A stretch of 64,000 bases of DNA from NCBI GenBank assembly GCA_963575745.1, contig CAUYUJ010017862.1:100903-164902 (forward strand). Reading direction: 5' to 3'. The first letter of the stretch is position 1, and each line of letters begins with the position of its first letter. The DNA comes from Prorocentrum cordatum. Its lineage: Eukaryota; Sar; Dinophyceae; Prorocentrales; Prorocentraceae. The notes under the pieces are model-generated. The model had not been told where the DNA came from, searched no databases, and saw nothing but the letters and a program-made list of their open reading frames with translations. Shown one piece after another: positions 53,265 through 62,502 of the stretch. A program made the position numbers and the translations under genes.

Positions 53265-53462
53265 CTTTCCTCGGCTACCCGGGGCCATCGAGCTGCCCTC
53301 AACCTTCCCAAGGCGAACAATGCGGAGATGCATGATTCGTATCTCAGTGTCCTCATGAAAGTGCAGCGTTTACCGTGGACGACCGTTCTGACTATCTCTA
53401 GGCTCAAATATCTGGTGCGCATTGCCAATCCTTTGTCTTGCCCCCCCTCGTTCGAGTGCTGA
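50901..53462 (+). pseudogene. LINE element 3 reverse transcriptase
   Basis: NTAAGPDGLRDALS begins the fingers (about 52000). The frame changes near 52180 before NILKASTLGKLYHRFIRAR. Motif A is IVLDLSDGFYSVI (about 52392-52430). A motif B remnant GSRPGT (about 52657-52674) is cut by a stop and a frame change. Motif C is TPFVDDMHIV (about 52768-52797). RLNPDKTVVM and LGVRVSQGG follow. A 62-nt near-pure T run (53203-53264) is inserted downstream and reads as poly-Phe in frame. The frame ends at TGA 53460. Two catalytic Asp boxes survive but the ORF cannot be translated through. Confidence 0.85.
53203..53264. repeat. 62-nt poly-T run inside element 3 RT
   Basis: T27, one G at 53230, then T34. 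It lies in the coding region after motif C, and the flanking residues remain in one frame. Possible origins are microsatellite expansion, insertion of a poly(A) tail in antisense, or an assembly artefact. Confidence 0.95.
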
Positions 53463-54183
53463 TCGACGCTACGTGGGGGCCCCCAACACTTGGTCCGCCA
53501 TGCTGGCCTCTGACCTCGATTGGCTCAACGAACGCGCGGACCCCGCCCGCAGACCGGAGGGGGGCCACAGGGAAGGGTGGTTAGACAGGCTGCGCAACAG
53601 TAGGTCCGATTTCAAATCGGCGGTTGGAGCCGCGTCGAAGCGCGCGGCGCAATTTTGGCAAGACAGGTGCAAGCTTGACTCGTGGCAGAGGCAAATCAAG
53701 GAGTGTGCTATGGGCACGGCGCTCGCCAACCCCCCTCCCCCCTCGATGGCCCTCTTTCTTTACTACGAGTGTGGTTTCACCTCCTCGTCTCTCAGGCAGC
53801 TGAGGAGCCGCAAAGCCAAAGTGCACAAAAACGGAGGGGTGCCACCTGAATTGCAGGTGGTGGGATCTGTTTGCCAGTGGTGCATGACCGATTTCCGCGA
53901 CAATCCCAGACTTGTGAAGCATATGCGTAGGAAGGGCAAGTGCTGGCAGGGGCTCTGCGAGTGGAATCACCCCCCCTCTCACGACGAAGTCGCCCAGCAG
54001 GTCGACGAACGCAGGCGCATTCAGCAGGCGAATCGCAAGAAGGGGCTTCAAGATAATTACGCTGCGCCCCCCGCGCGAAAGGTCTACGGCCCCGCCTTGC
54101 CGCGGCCTGTCATGGGGCCTTCTGCCCCCGCTCAGGTGCCCGAAGTTCCTGGTGATGGTCTCCCCACCGCCTCTCTTATCGCG
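53463..54183 (+). pseudogene. LINE element 3 post-RT region with C2HC zinc finger
   Basis: In frame 1, WLDRLRNSRSDFKSAVGAA leads to a region with FYLYYECGFTSSSLRQL-like text (the window reads ALFLYYECGFTSSS). VCQWCMTDFRDNPRLVKHM then RRKGKC at about 53868-53940 gives C-x2-C-x12-H-x6-C, a C2HC/C2H2-like finger, probably for nucleic acid binding. Helical VDERRRIQQANRKKG follows. The frame runs into a 28-base poly-C run at 54184-54211, read as poly-Pro. Confidence 0.7.
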
Positions 54184-54234
54184 CCCCCCCCCCCCCCCCC
54201 CCCCCCCCCCACCCCCCGCCTGCGCAGCGCGCCG

Positions 54235-54982
54235 GGGCGCGTTCTACATTCTCTTCTCGGGCATCGGACTGAGAGGGGGATTTTCAAATGCAGTTTGAGA
54301 AGCTTCTTGAGCGCTACCCGATGCGAGTTTACGTTTTGAGCATCGATGTGACCCACAATGTTGTTCAGGGAGACCTCACGTGTCAGGGGACTGCGTGCAC
54401 TTGGATGCATCTTCTGGTCCAGGGGCACGCCGTTGGCATTTTTTTTTTTTTTGGGGGGGGGCCTTGTGAAACCTGGAGTACCGCGCGGCATCTTGCGGTC
54501 GACGGCACGCGCCAACCACCGCGTCCCCTCAGAGCGCCCGAACAGCTGTGGGGGCTCCCTTTCCTCTCCCCCCGTAAGTTTTCCCAGGTCCAGCTTGGAA
54601 ACGACCTGCCCCGCACAATGGTGCTCTTCATGTATCAGGCGTGGAGACATGGAGTGCCTTGCATCATGGAACATCCTGCTCCTCGCCCCGACGACCCCGC
54701 CATCCCCTCGTGCTGGTACCTGCCCGAGCTCGTCGCTCTCGCCCGTGCTGAAGGGGCCCACACGGTGGACATTGATCAGCGCCAATATGGCAGCATCTCC
54801 TTCAAACCCACTCGCCTTCTCGCGATTCATTGCTCTGCTCTCCGTGGGCAGGTGGATTGTAAGCCGAGGAGGGGAAGGTGCGGGGGGTGCGCCCCACGTC
54901 CGCCTCCAGGGACTAGGTGACAGGCGCCAATGGACGACAGCCCAGGCCGAGGTTTACCCTGAGCCTCTTTGTTGTTTGCTCG
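54235..54982 (+). pseudogene. Cytosine-5 DNA methyltransferase-like domain at the LINE 3' end
   Basis: FYILFSGIGLRGGFSNAV (54242-54295) fits motif I, the AdoMet loop (F-x-G-x-G). A +1 shift follows. YVLSIDVTHNVVQGDL (about 54327-54375) fits the acidic motif II region. GGPCETWSTAR (from about 54456) fits motif IV, with the Pro-Cys pair where the nucleophile lies. PCIMEHPAP (54657-54683) fits the Glu of motif VI. QYGSISFKPTRLL (about 54783-54818) fits the motif VIII area. TTAQAEVYPEPLCCLL, in another frame, runs into the gap. T14G9 at 54439-54461 directly precedes PCETWS and has probably altered the codons there. The substrate is unknown. Capture of such domains by dinoflagellate retrotransposons has, as I recall, been reported. 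Confidence 0.65.
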
Positions 54983-55082
54983 NNNNNNNNNNNNNNNNNN
55001 NNNNNNNNNNNNNNNNNNNNNNNNNNNNNNNNNNNNNNNNNNNNNNNNNNNNNNNNNNNNNNNNNNNNNNNNNNNNNNNNNN
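54983..55082. other. Assembly gap of 100 N
   Basis: Exactly 100 N, the usual arbitrary scaffold gap length. The true distance between elements 3 and 2 is unknown. Confidence 1.
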
Positions 55083-55119
55083 GAGAATGTCAGTTCACTA
55101 AGTGGGAGGAAAAAGGGCT

Positions 55120-56990
55120 TTAAATGGGGGAGAGGGGCTTCCTCCTCGGGTTGGCCTGTCGGCAGGCCTGCTCGGCCTTGCTCAAGAGCTTCGGCCACTG
55201 TCCCGAGTGGATCCTCCTCAGATATTCAGCCCCCGTGTGCGTGGCCTTCTTCGAACAGGGTTCCTGGATGGCGGACTTACGCTTGTTGGAAAAGGATCCA
55301 CGCACTCCACAGAACCACAAACTTAAACGCACGCTCAACATAAGATGATGGGTCTCGTGCGCCCAGCCCCCCGCAAGATGAAGCTTCTGCTTAAATGGGA
55401 GCCTACAGAAATCCCCATTCACGTTCAGAAGCTTAAAGCAGGGGGAAAGTTTCCATTCGGTGGCCCGAGCCTGGATAGCAGAACTAAAACACCTGGAACA
55501 ATGCAGACCCGAATCATCGAGCACGTGCTGGGACCCCATGGTGGCAACTACAGACGGGGCAGGCGGAGGAGGGGGAGGAGGAGGTGGAGGTCCCGCCTTG
55601 CTCTTCACCCCCGTCTCGGCCTCAGCTGCCAAGACGTCCAGCGAGGCTCTCGGGAGCCTATGCCGTACAAGGTGTGCTCGTCGTTCGATGTGTAGCAGTT
55701 CTTGTCGTACTGCCACTGGAAGTCGCGCAGCCATGGCTGCATTCTTCGCCAGCTCGTCGATGAGAGTATTCCCAACCACTAGCCACGATTCAGCACGATG
55801 GTTCATGACATCCTCGGCAGTGAGGTGTGAGTTCACGAACTTGACCTGTGCTAAGTCAGGTGACCGATGCTCAAGTAGTTGCCCGATGCGGGCCCATTCG
55901 TCTCCGTCATCACCTTTGTGGTGTAGATAGGCCTTGGAAACCCAGCCCTTGTATACATTCTCACAATCCGTCACATACACAATGGGCCCTTGACTGGCCC
56001 AGAGGGCTAGCCACAGCCCACGAAGTTCACCCCGACCAACCACTTGTCGAGGTCCTGTCAACGGTCCAGTGATGAAGCACTCAACCTGCGGGTCGACGTA
56101 GTTGGCAACAGTGGCGATCCCTAGCGCGACTCGCCGTAATCTGCTGTCTGCAGTATCTGGGCCACCACTTGCATCTCCGAAAGTGACTGTGGGGTCGGAC
56201 TCAGTGCCCACGGGCAGGCATCCTTCAAACACACCATCGTTCAGACCACCACATGTCCAAGAATGCTCCTGTGGGGGCTCAGGGGTCCTGGTCCAAGCGG
56301 CTGGTATAAGACCTCTGTGCCAGAAACAAGCGTGCATCTCGTGCTGTGTTCTGGCCTGCCCCTCAAGACATTCGCTATTGACATGCGCAACTGCACCTCT
56401 GTTATGAGAACAACTCCAGTACCTGCGATGGGAAGTCTCAGGACCTTCCCCGCAACGGTCGCAGTTCACATGGAAATGAATGTCCTGCTGTGCACTCCGT
56501 CGTGGTGCACTCGAAGACCCACTCTGATAGGACTGACTCTCGCCGACACTCAGCCCGATGTCCTCGAACGGGTCGTGGCTGTCGCTCATGTTAGTGGCCA
56601 CTGGTCGAACTCCCGATGCCGTCAGCTGCTGATGAACATCGCGGCTCGTAGGCTCACCTGGAGCAGCGCCCGAGTGGCCAGCATCAGACGACACTGGACA
56701 CGCGCGCCCTGGGGGCTTCAGCTGACCCACCTTCCTAGCCTTCGGCCAGGCAGCACCAATCGCGATGTTCAAGAGCAGGCCTGCAAGGCGCGGTCCCCCA
56801 GGTCGCACTCCTCGGAGCTGCTGGAGTAGTCGTCGGAGAGAATACGTATCAACACCTTGCCCCAGGCCGTCTCCGTCGTGGTGTAGCTCGGCCTGTTGCC
56901 AGAAAGGAACCATCGCAGCGACCTTCACTTCGTCGGTGAATTCATTTGAATCTATCCAGCGCTGGAATGCCAGTGAAGTTCTCTTCTGGG
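55120..56990 (-). pseudogene. LINE element 2 RNase H and C-terminal zinc-binding tail
   Basis: Continues the RT frame after an indel near 56970. A Cys cluster CDRCGEGPETSHRRYWSC lies near 56450. RNase H spans about 56200-55750: FGDASGGPD (first Asp present, unlike element 1), GRGELRGLWLAL (Glu), VYVTDCENVYKGW (Asp) and VVGNTLIDELAKNAA (Asp). All four acidic positions are intact, so this half looks functional. A ten-Pro run precedes LHCSRCF, WFCGVRG and EYLRRIHSGQWPKLLSKAEQA, as in element 1. Stop at 55120-55122. The AUG nearest the 5' end of this frame is spurious for a polyprotein. Confidence 0.85.
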
Positions 56991-58860
56991 AACTCCCATT
57001 TGAAATCTCCAGGCGGCCCCCATGGCGCGGGGGTCCTCGGGATCCATCCGAACCCCAGCATGTAAGAAATGACGGCCGACATCGGCCCTCGTATATGCCG
57101 ACTGCGAGAAGCCTCTGTGACACTCTCCATCTTGGCCCTAAGCTTGGGCCATGCACGAAGAACGGCGGCTCGAAGTTGGGGCTCGTCCCTCCACTGCTGC
57201 AACCATAACTCAAATGTGCCTGCTGCGAACTTCCCCGTTGGGTCGAGGTTGGGAGCTTCAATTGCCAGGAGTGTGGTCAAGCACCGCCCCCGAGTCTTGC
57301 CACACCATGCGGCCCCTAGTCTGCGCCGATATGCCGTAAGATGAGATCCCACCACTCCATGCAGTTGATACCCATAACTACCTGCAGCTTGGCCCCCTTG
57401 ACGCTCCAACTTGGAAGTCAGGTGGGTTCTCCGAATAACTCGAGTGTAGCGGGCCACCTTTTTGTTCCGAAGAACATGCCTAGCGTTCCGCTTCGATCGT
57501 TGCTCTCGTGCATGCCGACGGCCTGCACCCAAATCCACCCCTAGGTATGAAGACTGACGGGCTGCAGATATGGAGACACCACGGAGTCTCAGCGCCTTGG
57601 CCACCGCCTTCGCGTCGCCATGCTGAGAGCACATGACCACTGACTTAGATGCAATAGACAGCCTCTGAGTCCTCAGTCCTGCTGCCGTAGCCGAAATACA
57701 TTTGATGAGGTTCGATCGCACTTCCTCTCGCGAGCCCTTAGTGGCCTGCGACAGGTCGTCGATCCACAAACGATGACTGCACCGTACCTGAGCTGTGCTG
57801 ATGCGCTGCACAACGTAGTAAGTCATGGTCCTCGCCAGCCTTGTCCCCGATCTGAGCCCGTGGACACTGCTCTGGGTGGGCTCGAAAGGCTGCGAGAGCG
57901 CATTCAGCTGGCTGAGCGTGCGCGGTGCCGCACACTGAGAGAGTTCGAGAAGTAGTACAGTAGGTGGGAATTCCAATCTAATAGCTCGCGCCAGTTTGAG
58001 CCAGTACATGGCGCCATAGAATGAGTTGGTGTCGACCAAACTGTGACCATATGGATTGGCTAGAGCTGAACACACTTCCTCGTCAAGCACGCGCCAAAAC
58101 GCCTCTTGTAGGGCTGAGTTTCCCCGAACAGCGGCGCCCCAGCTCGGAGCGGTGGCCTCAGTCCAGGATTTCACCCACGGTTCTCTAGCTTTACTCCAGA
58201 CTCTCCCAATCGTAGAAACCAGCCCGATGACCCGATCCCCAGGCAGCTTGTTGGGGGGAAGTTCCCCAATAACCACCATAGTCTGGATCGGCCAAACTCC
58301 AGGCTGTTCGATAGTATTCATACTGTTGGCGAGCTCTTGCAAGCCGACGCCGGGGAGCCTCTCGAGGTCGCGCGGCGTGAGCTTGTCCACGCCCAGCCCC
58401 GTCGAGGGCCGCATTCCCCTGAGGGCCTGCCGAAGGTCGCGGACCTGGAGCTCAGGAAGGGCCTCCGAATCTCGAATGGCCTCGCGGATGACCCCCAGGA
58501 CCCCGTCGAACAATGCCTCGGGAGCATTGACAGGGGGGGGGCACAACGGATGCCACTTGCGAGCCTTGAAATCCACAATATCCTTGGGGTGGTAGGGCCC
58601 GACGCGTGATCTTACCAGAATCCGTAGCAAGCCTCTCGAGTAATGGGGCATCGCGTTCACCAATGGCCAGCAGCACCCGAAGCCATTCCGGCCAGGCAGG
58701 TTCCAAGCCGTCCCGTACAACACGGTGGACTTGGTCGGGCCTATCTTCAAGAAGCTTTAAACATGCCTTCTCCAACCTATGACGCTGCAACACTCCATTC
58801 CTCCTGACCTTGTGGCGAGCTAAGGAGTTAATGACGGCATGAAGCCGAGTCCACCACCCA
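56942..58860 (-). pseudogene. LINE element 2 reverse transcriptase
   Basis: The linker (LQRHRLEKACLKLLEDRP) is in one frame at about 58790-58650. RT proper is in another frame from about 58640: STGLGVDKLTPRDLERLPGV, GDRVIGLVSTIGRVWSKARE, motif A SLVDTNSFYGAM (about 58046-58008), APRTLSQLN, motif C RLWIDDLSQA (about 57776-57744), SYLGVDLGAGRRHA and YQLHGVVGSHLTAYRRRLGA. Both catalytic Asp positions are present. The frame ends at 56942 just after WEFPEENFTG; similarity continues in the RNase H frame, so one indel separates them. Confidence 0.88.
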
Positions 58861-58865
58861 GCAAC

Positions 58866-60422
58866 TCAATCACGTAGAGGGGCGACCCGAACTTTGTCAT
58901 TCACCCGCACCTCCTCGACGACGAAATACGGACACTCCGATCGAGATGGGCCAACTCGGGCCTGCTCACCATGATGTTGGTAGATGGGCCCCTCGACAGC
59001 CTGCGCCCAAGACGCGTAAAGCCCACTAACAATGTTGGAGCCCTCTGGGTTGGCCTGGCACACGGCGGAGTCGAACAGGTAGGGAGGGAGGGAAGCAGGG
59101 GAGAACCTGAAACACCCTACTGAGGCTCTCTGGGCCTCCCACACTTCCACAGGAATGGCAAAGGAAACTGGGTCAACAGACGGGCTCGTGGGGGGCTGGG
59201 CCGAATTATCCCGCGGCGCCCCCTGGTCCTGGGGCGCAGAATCGCAAAGCCAGTTAGGCCCCGCGAGGTCAGCCGAGACCCCGAGGCCCCCAGGACCAGA
59301 GCCAGAGTCCGAAGTCGGCCCCAGGGACCTAGGGCCAGGGCCGCCAGGCTGCGGTTCAACGTGCGAGCCTCCAGCCCCCGACTGGCCCCCGAGGGCACTG
59401 TCGGGACAAAAGTTAAGCTCGTGGGCCCAAGGGTCCTCTTCATCAAAAAGATCTAGATCGTGCAACCGGTCATCAGCCTCAACCAGTGGCCCCGAGGCCT
59501 CCGACTGTGGATGGCCAACCTTTTTACTCGGGGCAGCGGCCTCCAGAGCATCTCCGAACAGTTCTGCATAACGGGCATCTCGCTGGATGACACTGGCCTG
59601 CACAGCGAGCGCCCTCTCAGCACGTGCCTTGCTCGACTTGGGCCCCACCGTGGGCTCGACTCCTGGCCGCGGAACTTGTGGCAGTCGAACTGCAACACTC
59701 ATGAGACGAGTGGGTAGCTGTTCACCCTTCTGCCTGAAAGAAATCCTGAGGCCAATGTGCGTCTTCCACGGTACATCCACTAGCGGATCCACTCTGCGAA
59801 TGATCCCAATCGCGCTGGTGCTGCACAGGAGATAATCGATATGAGACCCCTTCTTGCCAGCGTCGCACGTGTATTCCACTGGAGCCGTCACGATGTGGGC
59901 TCCTAGCTTGGACACGAACTGAGAATGGAATAAGGCAGCCGCTGAGATGTTGAAATCGCCGACAACGATCAACGGCAACTGGAGCGCTCGTAGTAATCCT
60001 CCAAGTCGTCTATACCGGATAAGGTTCTCCCCCGAGAAACCGATCCCACTCCAGCCATAGAAACTAATGCGGGCGAACGAGAACCCTCGCATGTGGACCA
60101 CAACTGGCATCATGCCGTCTAGCTGTTGCGAATTATCCTGCTTGAGGCCGGGCATGTTGGCTAGCTCGAGAGAATGAGTTCTGAGGTGGCCCTTGGACAA
60201 GATCCACTCACCTCCCTCATTCGCCCTCGCCTCGCGCCCTTCGGCAACCTGACGCTGCCGCGCCGCACGGCGAGCTGCATTGGGGAACAACCGCAGCCCT
60301 TGACTGCGAGCTTTGATGTCCCACGACTTGGTGTCAGCTGCGTTGACATGGGTCTCGACGAAGGCGAACATATCCGTCGTCCGTCTCTGCTGTGCAACCC
60401 ATTGCCAAACTTTATCACTCAT
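58866..60422 (-). pseudogene. LINE element 2 APE-type (EEP) endonuclease and linker
   Basis: From ATG at 60422: 518 residues. In-frame sequence just upstream reads TLNFGNITC, so the domain begins before this ATG. MFAFVETHV supplies the catalytic Glu, LPLIVVGDFNIS the Asp/Asn pair, KKGSHIDYLLCS the next Asp, and PWKTHIGLRI the terminal His region. The endonuclease would nick target DNA. An acidic Pro/Gly/Ser linker follows, then YASWAQAVEGPIYQHHGEQA, shared with element 1. The frame ends at 58866, after which similarity to element 1 continues in another frame. It is therefore part of a broken EN-RT polyprotein. The EN itself appears intact. Confidence 0.88.
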
Positions 60423-60688
60423 GCACGTAATGTTCCCAAAGTTGAGAGTTTGAGAGTAGTAAGTGGCTCCCCATCCTCATCGCCATGACTCGACTGCGAG
60501 TCGGATGTAGATGGCCCAGCCGCCGTAGAGGAGGGAGGAGAGGGGGAAGGCCCATGCACTTCGCCAGGTCCCCGAAATAGACGCGGTGGACCAGGCGCCG
60601 TACGCGATGTGGAATAATCAGGAAGGCCATGACATCTGCGTGGCGCCTGAGCTGGCCTACCATGAGACTCAGACGCACTCGTTGATTC

Positions 60689-61765
60689 TCATTCAGAATG
60701 TGTTGTGTAGCCCTTGCCCCCAGCCTTGGCCGACTCCCCCTTGCCCATGGCCTCGGCTGCGACGAACTTGGCTCGGGATAGGCGCTCGGCCTCGGCTTGG
60801 ACAGCCGCAGCGCGGACCTCCTTGGCCTCCGACTCCTCCTGGTTCGTCGCCTCCGAGGTAGCCTGCCCGGGCGCTCCAGGGGTCTGCGTCGTCTGCTGCG
60901 GGGGGGTCACGTCCTTCTTCTCCTCCTTCTCGGCGCCACGCGGGGTGTCGGACTTCCTCTTCTTCTTCATCCTCTCGGCGACGGCGTGGCGCAAATCCGT
61001 AGCCTTCTTCAGCCACTCCTTGACCTGCTCTTCACGATTGGTGAGGAGGTCCTTAGCCTGCTGAAGTTCAGATTTCAGCTTCTCCATGTCACCTCGCTCG
61101 GACTCCTCAAAATCTTCCAAGTTGCCAAAGATAGTGGCATCCCAAGACAAATTGAATAACCCAGACTCGCCCCCATTCTTGGGACAGAAGTCGGCCTCGG
61201 CCACGCCCTCAGCTTGAGCAAGACGTTTGGCAGCAGCCTGCTTGCTCAGCGTGGCCTCTGCAATGGCGGTGGCCGCTGCCATCTCTTTGTCCTCGGCGGC
61301 GGCGAGCTGTTGCCTGAGCCTCATGACTGACTTCACCGACTGATTGTGCTTGTGTTCTGCATCCTTCCATGCTGAATCGGCACGACGCACTGCTTCCGCT
61401 GCAGATTCCTCCCAGACGGGCTCCTGCAGCTCACCCTCGAGCTTGGGCAGCTCCGCCTGCAGGGTGTCGCGCAACTTCGGGTCCGTAGCAGCAGCGATGG
61501 CGTTGACCAGGAGCTCCTTCACCGATGGAGCCTTCGTCGTGCCCTGTGCGACAGATCCTTTCAGAATAGACTTCCCTGGTTTGAGCAACTGGTTCTTGCC
61601 GATATCGAAGGAAACGCACTTGGGGGACTTGGACCTGGCCCTGTGGAGGCGGACTTGCTGGCCACACGTCTTGCAAACTCGGCCGTTGCCCTCCAGGATG
61701 CGATTCCATTCGCACGTTTTGCAGCTGGCGCACCTGCTCCAGATCCTGGAAGAAAAACCCGACAT
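60689..61765 (-). CDS. LINE element 2 ORF1 protein (zinc ribbon and coiled coil)
   Basis: ATG at 61765 (MSGFSSRIWSRC) gives 358 residues; the frame stays open upstream to 61855 without an ATG. The N-terminus has CASCKTCEWNRILEGNGRVC then KTCG, paired Cys motifs like a zinc ribbon, followed by a basic stretch. Long Ala/Glu/Lys/Gln-rich helices (about residues 130-270, including LRQQLAAAEDKEMAAATAIA and LKSELQQAKDLLTNREEQVK) predict a coiled coil. The C-terminus is Lys/Glu/Thr-rich. The plan (zinc finger plus coiled coil, 5' of EN-RT) fits a LINE ORF1 nucleic-acid chaperone. The frame is intact. About 260 bp separate it from the endonuclease ORF. Confidence 0.75.
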   Translation of the reverse strand: MSGFSSRIWSRCASCKTCEWNRILEGNGRVCKTCGQQVRLHRARSKSPKCVSFDIGKNQLLKPGKSILKGSVAQGTTKAPSVKELLVNAIAAATDPKLRDTLQAELPKLEGELQEPVWEESAAEAVRRADSAWKDAEHKHNQSVKSVMRLRQQLAAAEDKEMAAATAIAEATLSKQAAAKRLAQAEGVAEADFCPKNGGESGLFNLSWDATIFGNLEDFEESERGDMEKLKSELQQAKDLLTNREEQVKEWLKKATDLRHAVAERMKKKRKSDTPRGAEKEEKKDVTPPQQTTQTPGAPGQATSEATNQEESEAKEVRAAAVQAEAERLSRAKFVAAEAMGKGESAKAGGKGYTTHSE

Positions 61766-62094
61766 GGGAACAGCTGGAACGGGGTCTCGTCTGTATACTG
61801 CGTCCTGCTTAGCCAACGCGGTAGCGAACCCGATCGCGCCCGCGATGCCACTCAAGCACCGCGCTGAGGTGCAGGACTGGAACTCTGGAGGTGCGGTGGG
61901 TAGGCGCGAAGGAAAGGGCGCCCCAGTCCCCGCCCCACCTGCAAGAGCCCCAATTGCTTGAGGGAGGGGGGGGGGGGGGGGGGAGGGAGGGAGGGGGGGA
62001 AGGGGGGGGGGGGGGGCGCTTTAGATCTGAGGTAAGACAGGTACAGTATCTGTTCTTATCAGAGTATCGCGTGCTGGCTTGGCTTTACACAACA

Positions 62095-62096
<2 letters not shown>
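61766..62096. repeat. Element 2 5' flank with a G-rich tract
   Basis: 61962-62018 is almost pure G with A interruptions (C-rich on the element strand) and lies close to the 5' end of element 2. The exact element boundary is not resolved. Confidence 0.6.
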
Positions 62097-62129
<33 letters not shown>

Positions 62130-62154
62130 GCATATATATATATATATATATGTA
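62097..62154. repeat. (TA)n microsatellite
   Basis: Two TA runs separated by catgca. Frames read Tyr/Ile. Confidence 0.97.
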
Positions 62155-62502
62155 AGTGTACCCGGGCCCAAGCTCTTTAAAATCAGAGCGATCTTCGCTC
62201 TGGTAGGGGAGCCGCCCATCGGGCGGCGCGCGCGGCCCCGCCCCGCCAGGCCGCGAGCCGCGATATCATATTTCGTGGACGACGCTACCGACAAGGTGAG
62301 CAGCGCTACCGACAAGGTGAGCAGAGCGACCGACAAGGTGAGCGACGCCACCGACGAGGCGAGCATCGCCACCGACAAGGTGAGCGACGCCACCGGCGAG
62401 ATCGGCATCGAGACCCACAGGGTCTACAACTACCTCAGCGAGGACATCAATATCATCCACTTCAAAGGCTCTACGGTTTGGTGGGACTTCTTATCTTATT
62501 GA
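62128..62502 (+). CDS. Possible small protein with six heptad repeats
   Basis: The frame opens at an ATG inside the TA microsatellite and runs 124 codons to TGA at 62500. Residues from about 52 read DDATDKVS then SATDKVS, RATDKVS, DATDEAS, IATDKVS and DATGEIG: a seven-residue period with Ala and Val spaced 4/3, as in an amphipathic coiled coil. A less repetitive tail (VYNYLSEDINIIHFKGSTVW) follows. The start is doubtful because it lies in the TA repeat. It may instead be a leader region of the adjacent copia-like element. No family recognised. Confidence 0.35.
62284..62409 (+). repeat. 21-bp tandem repeat, six units
   Basis: Units gcyaccgacaaggtgagc plus three bases start at 62284, 62305, 62326, 62347, 62368 and 62389. 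The period is exactly 21 and in frame. Four units carry AAGGTGAG, a consensus splice donor word. Confidence 0.92.

Larger units (their letters stand above)
46110..54982 (+). mobile_element. LINE element 3 with RNase H, endonuclease, RT, zinc finger and methyltransferase-like domain
   Basis: In + order: ORF1 with RanBP2-type finger (46110-47741), a region of unknown function (47765-49150), RNase H (about 49500-49960), APE-type endonuclease (50200-50900), reverse transcriptase (51950-53450), C2HC finger (53870-53945) and a cytosine methyltransferase-like domain (54235-54982). All coding blocks lie on one strand in a plausible polyprotein order but rotate through frames. The 3' end is lost in the 100-N gap. 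Its RT is distant from elements 1 and 2, so it belongs to another LINE lineage. Confidence 0.85.
55083..61765 (-). mobile_element. LINE element 2, near full-length non-LTR retrotransposon, minus strand
   Basis: In 5' to 3' order on the minus strand: ORF1 (61765-60689), APE-type endonuclease (60422 down to about 59700) with linker, RT (58.6-57.0 kb), RNase H (56.3-55.8 kb), poly-Pro linker and zinc-binding tail (55.6-55.1 kb). It is related throughout to element 1 and supplies the 5' part that element 1 lacks. Three frame breaks interrupt the second ORF (near 58866, 58640 and 56970). It is tail-to-tail with element 3 across the gap. Confidence 0.9.
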
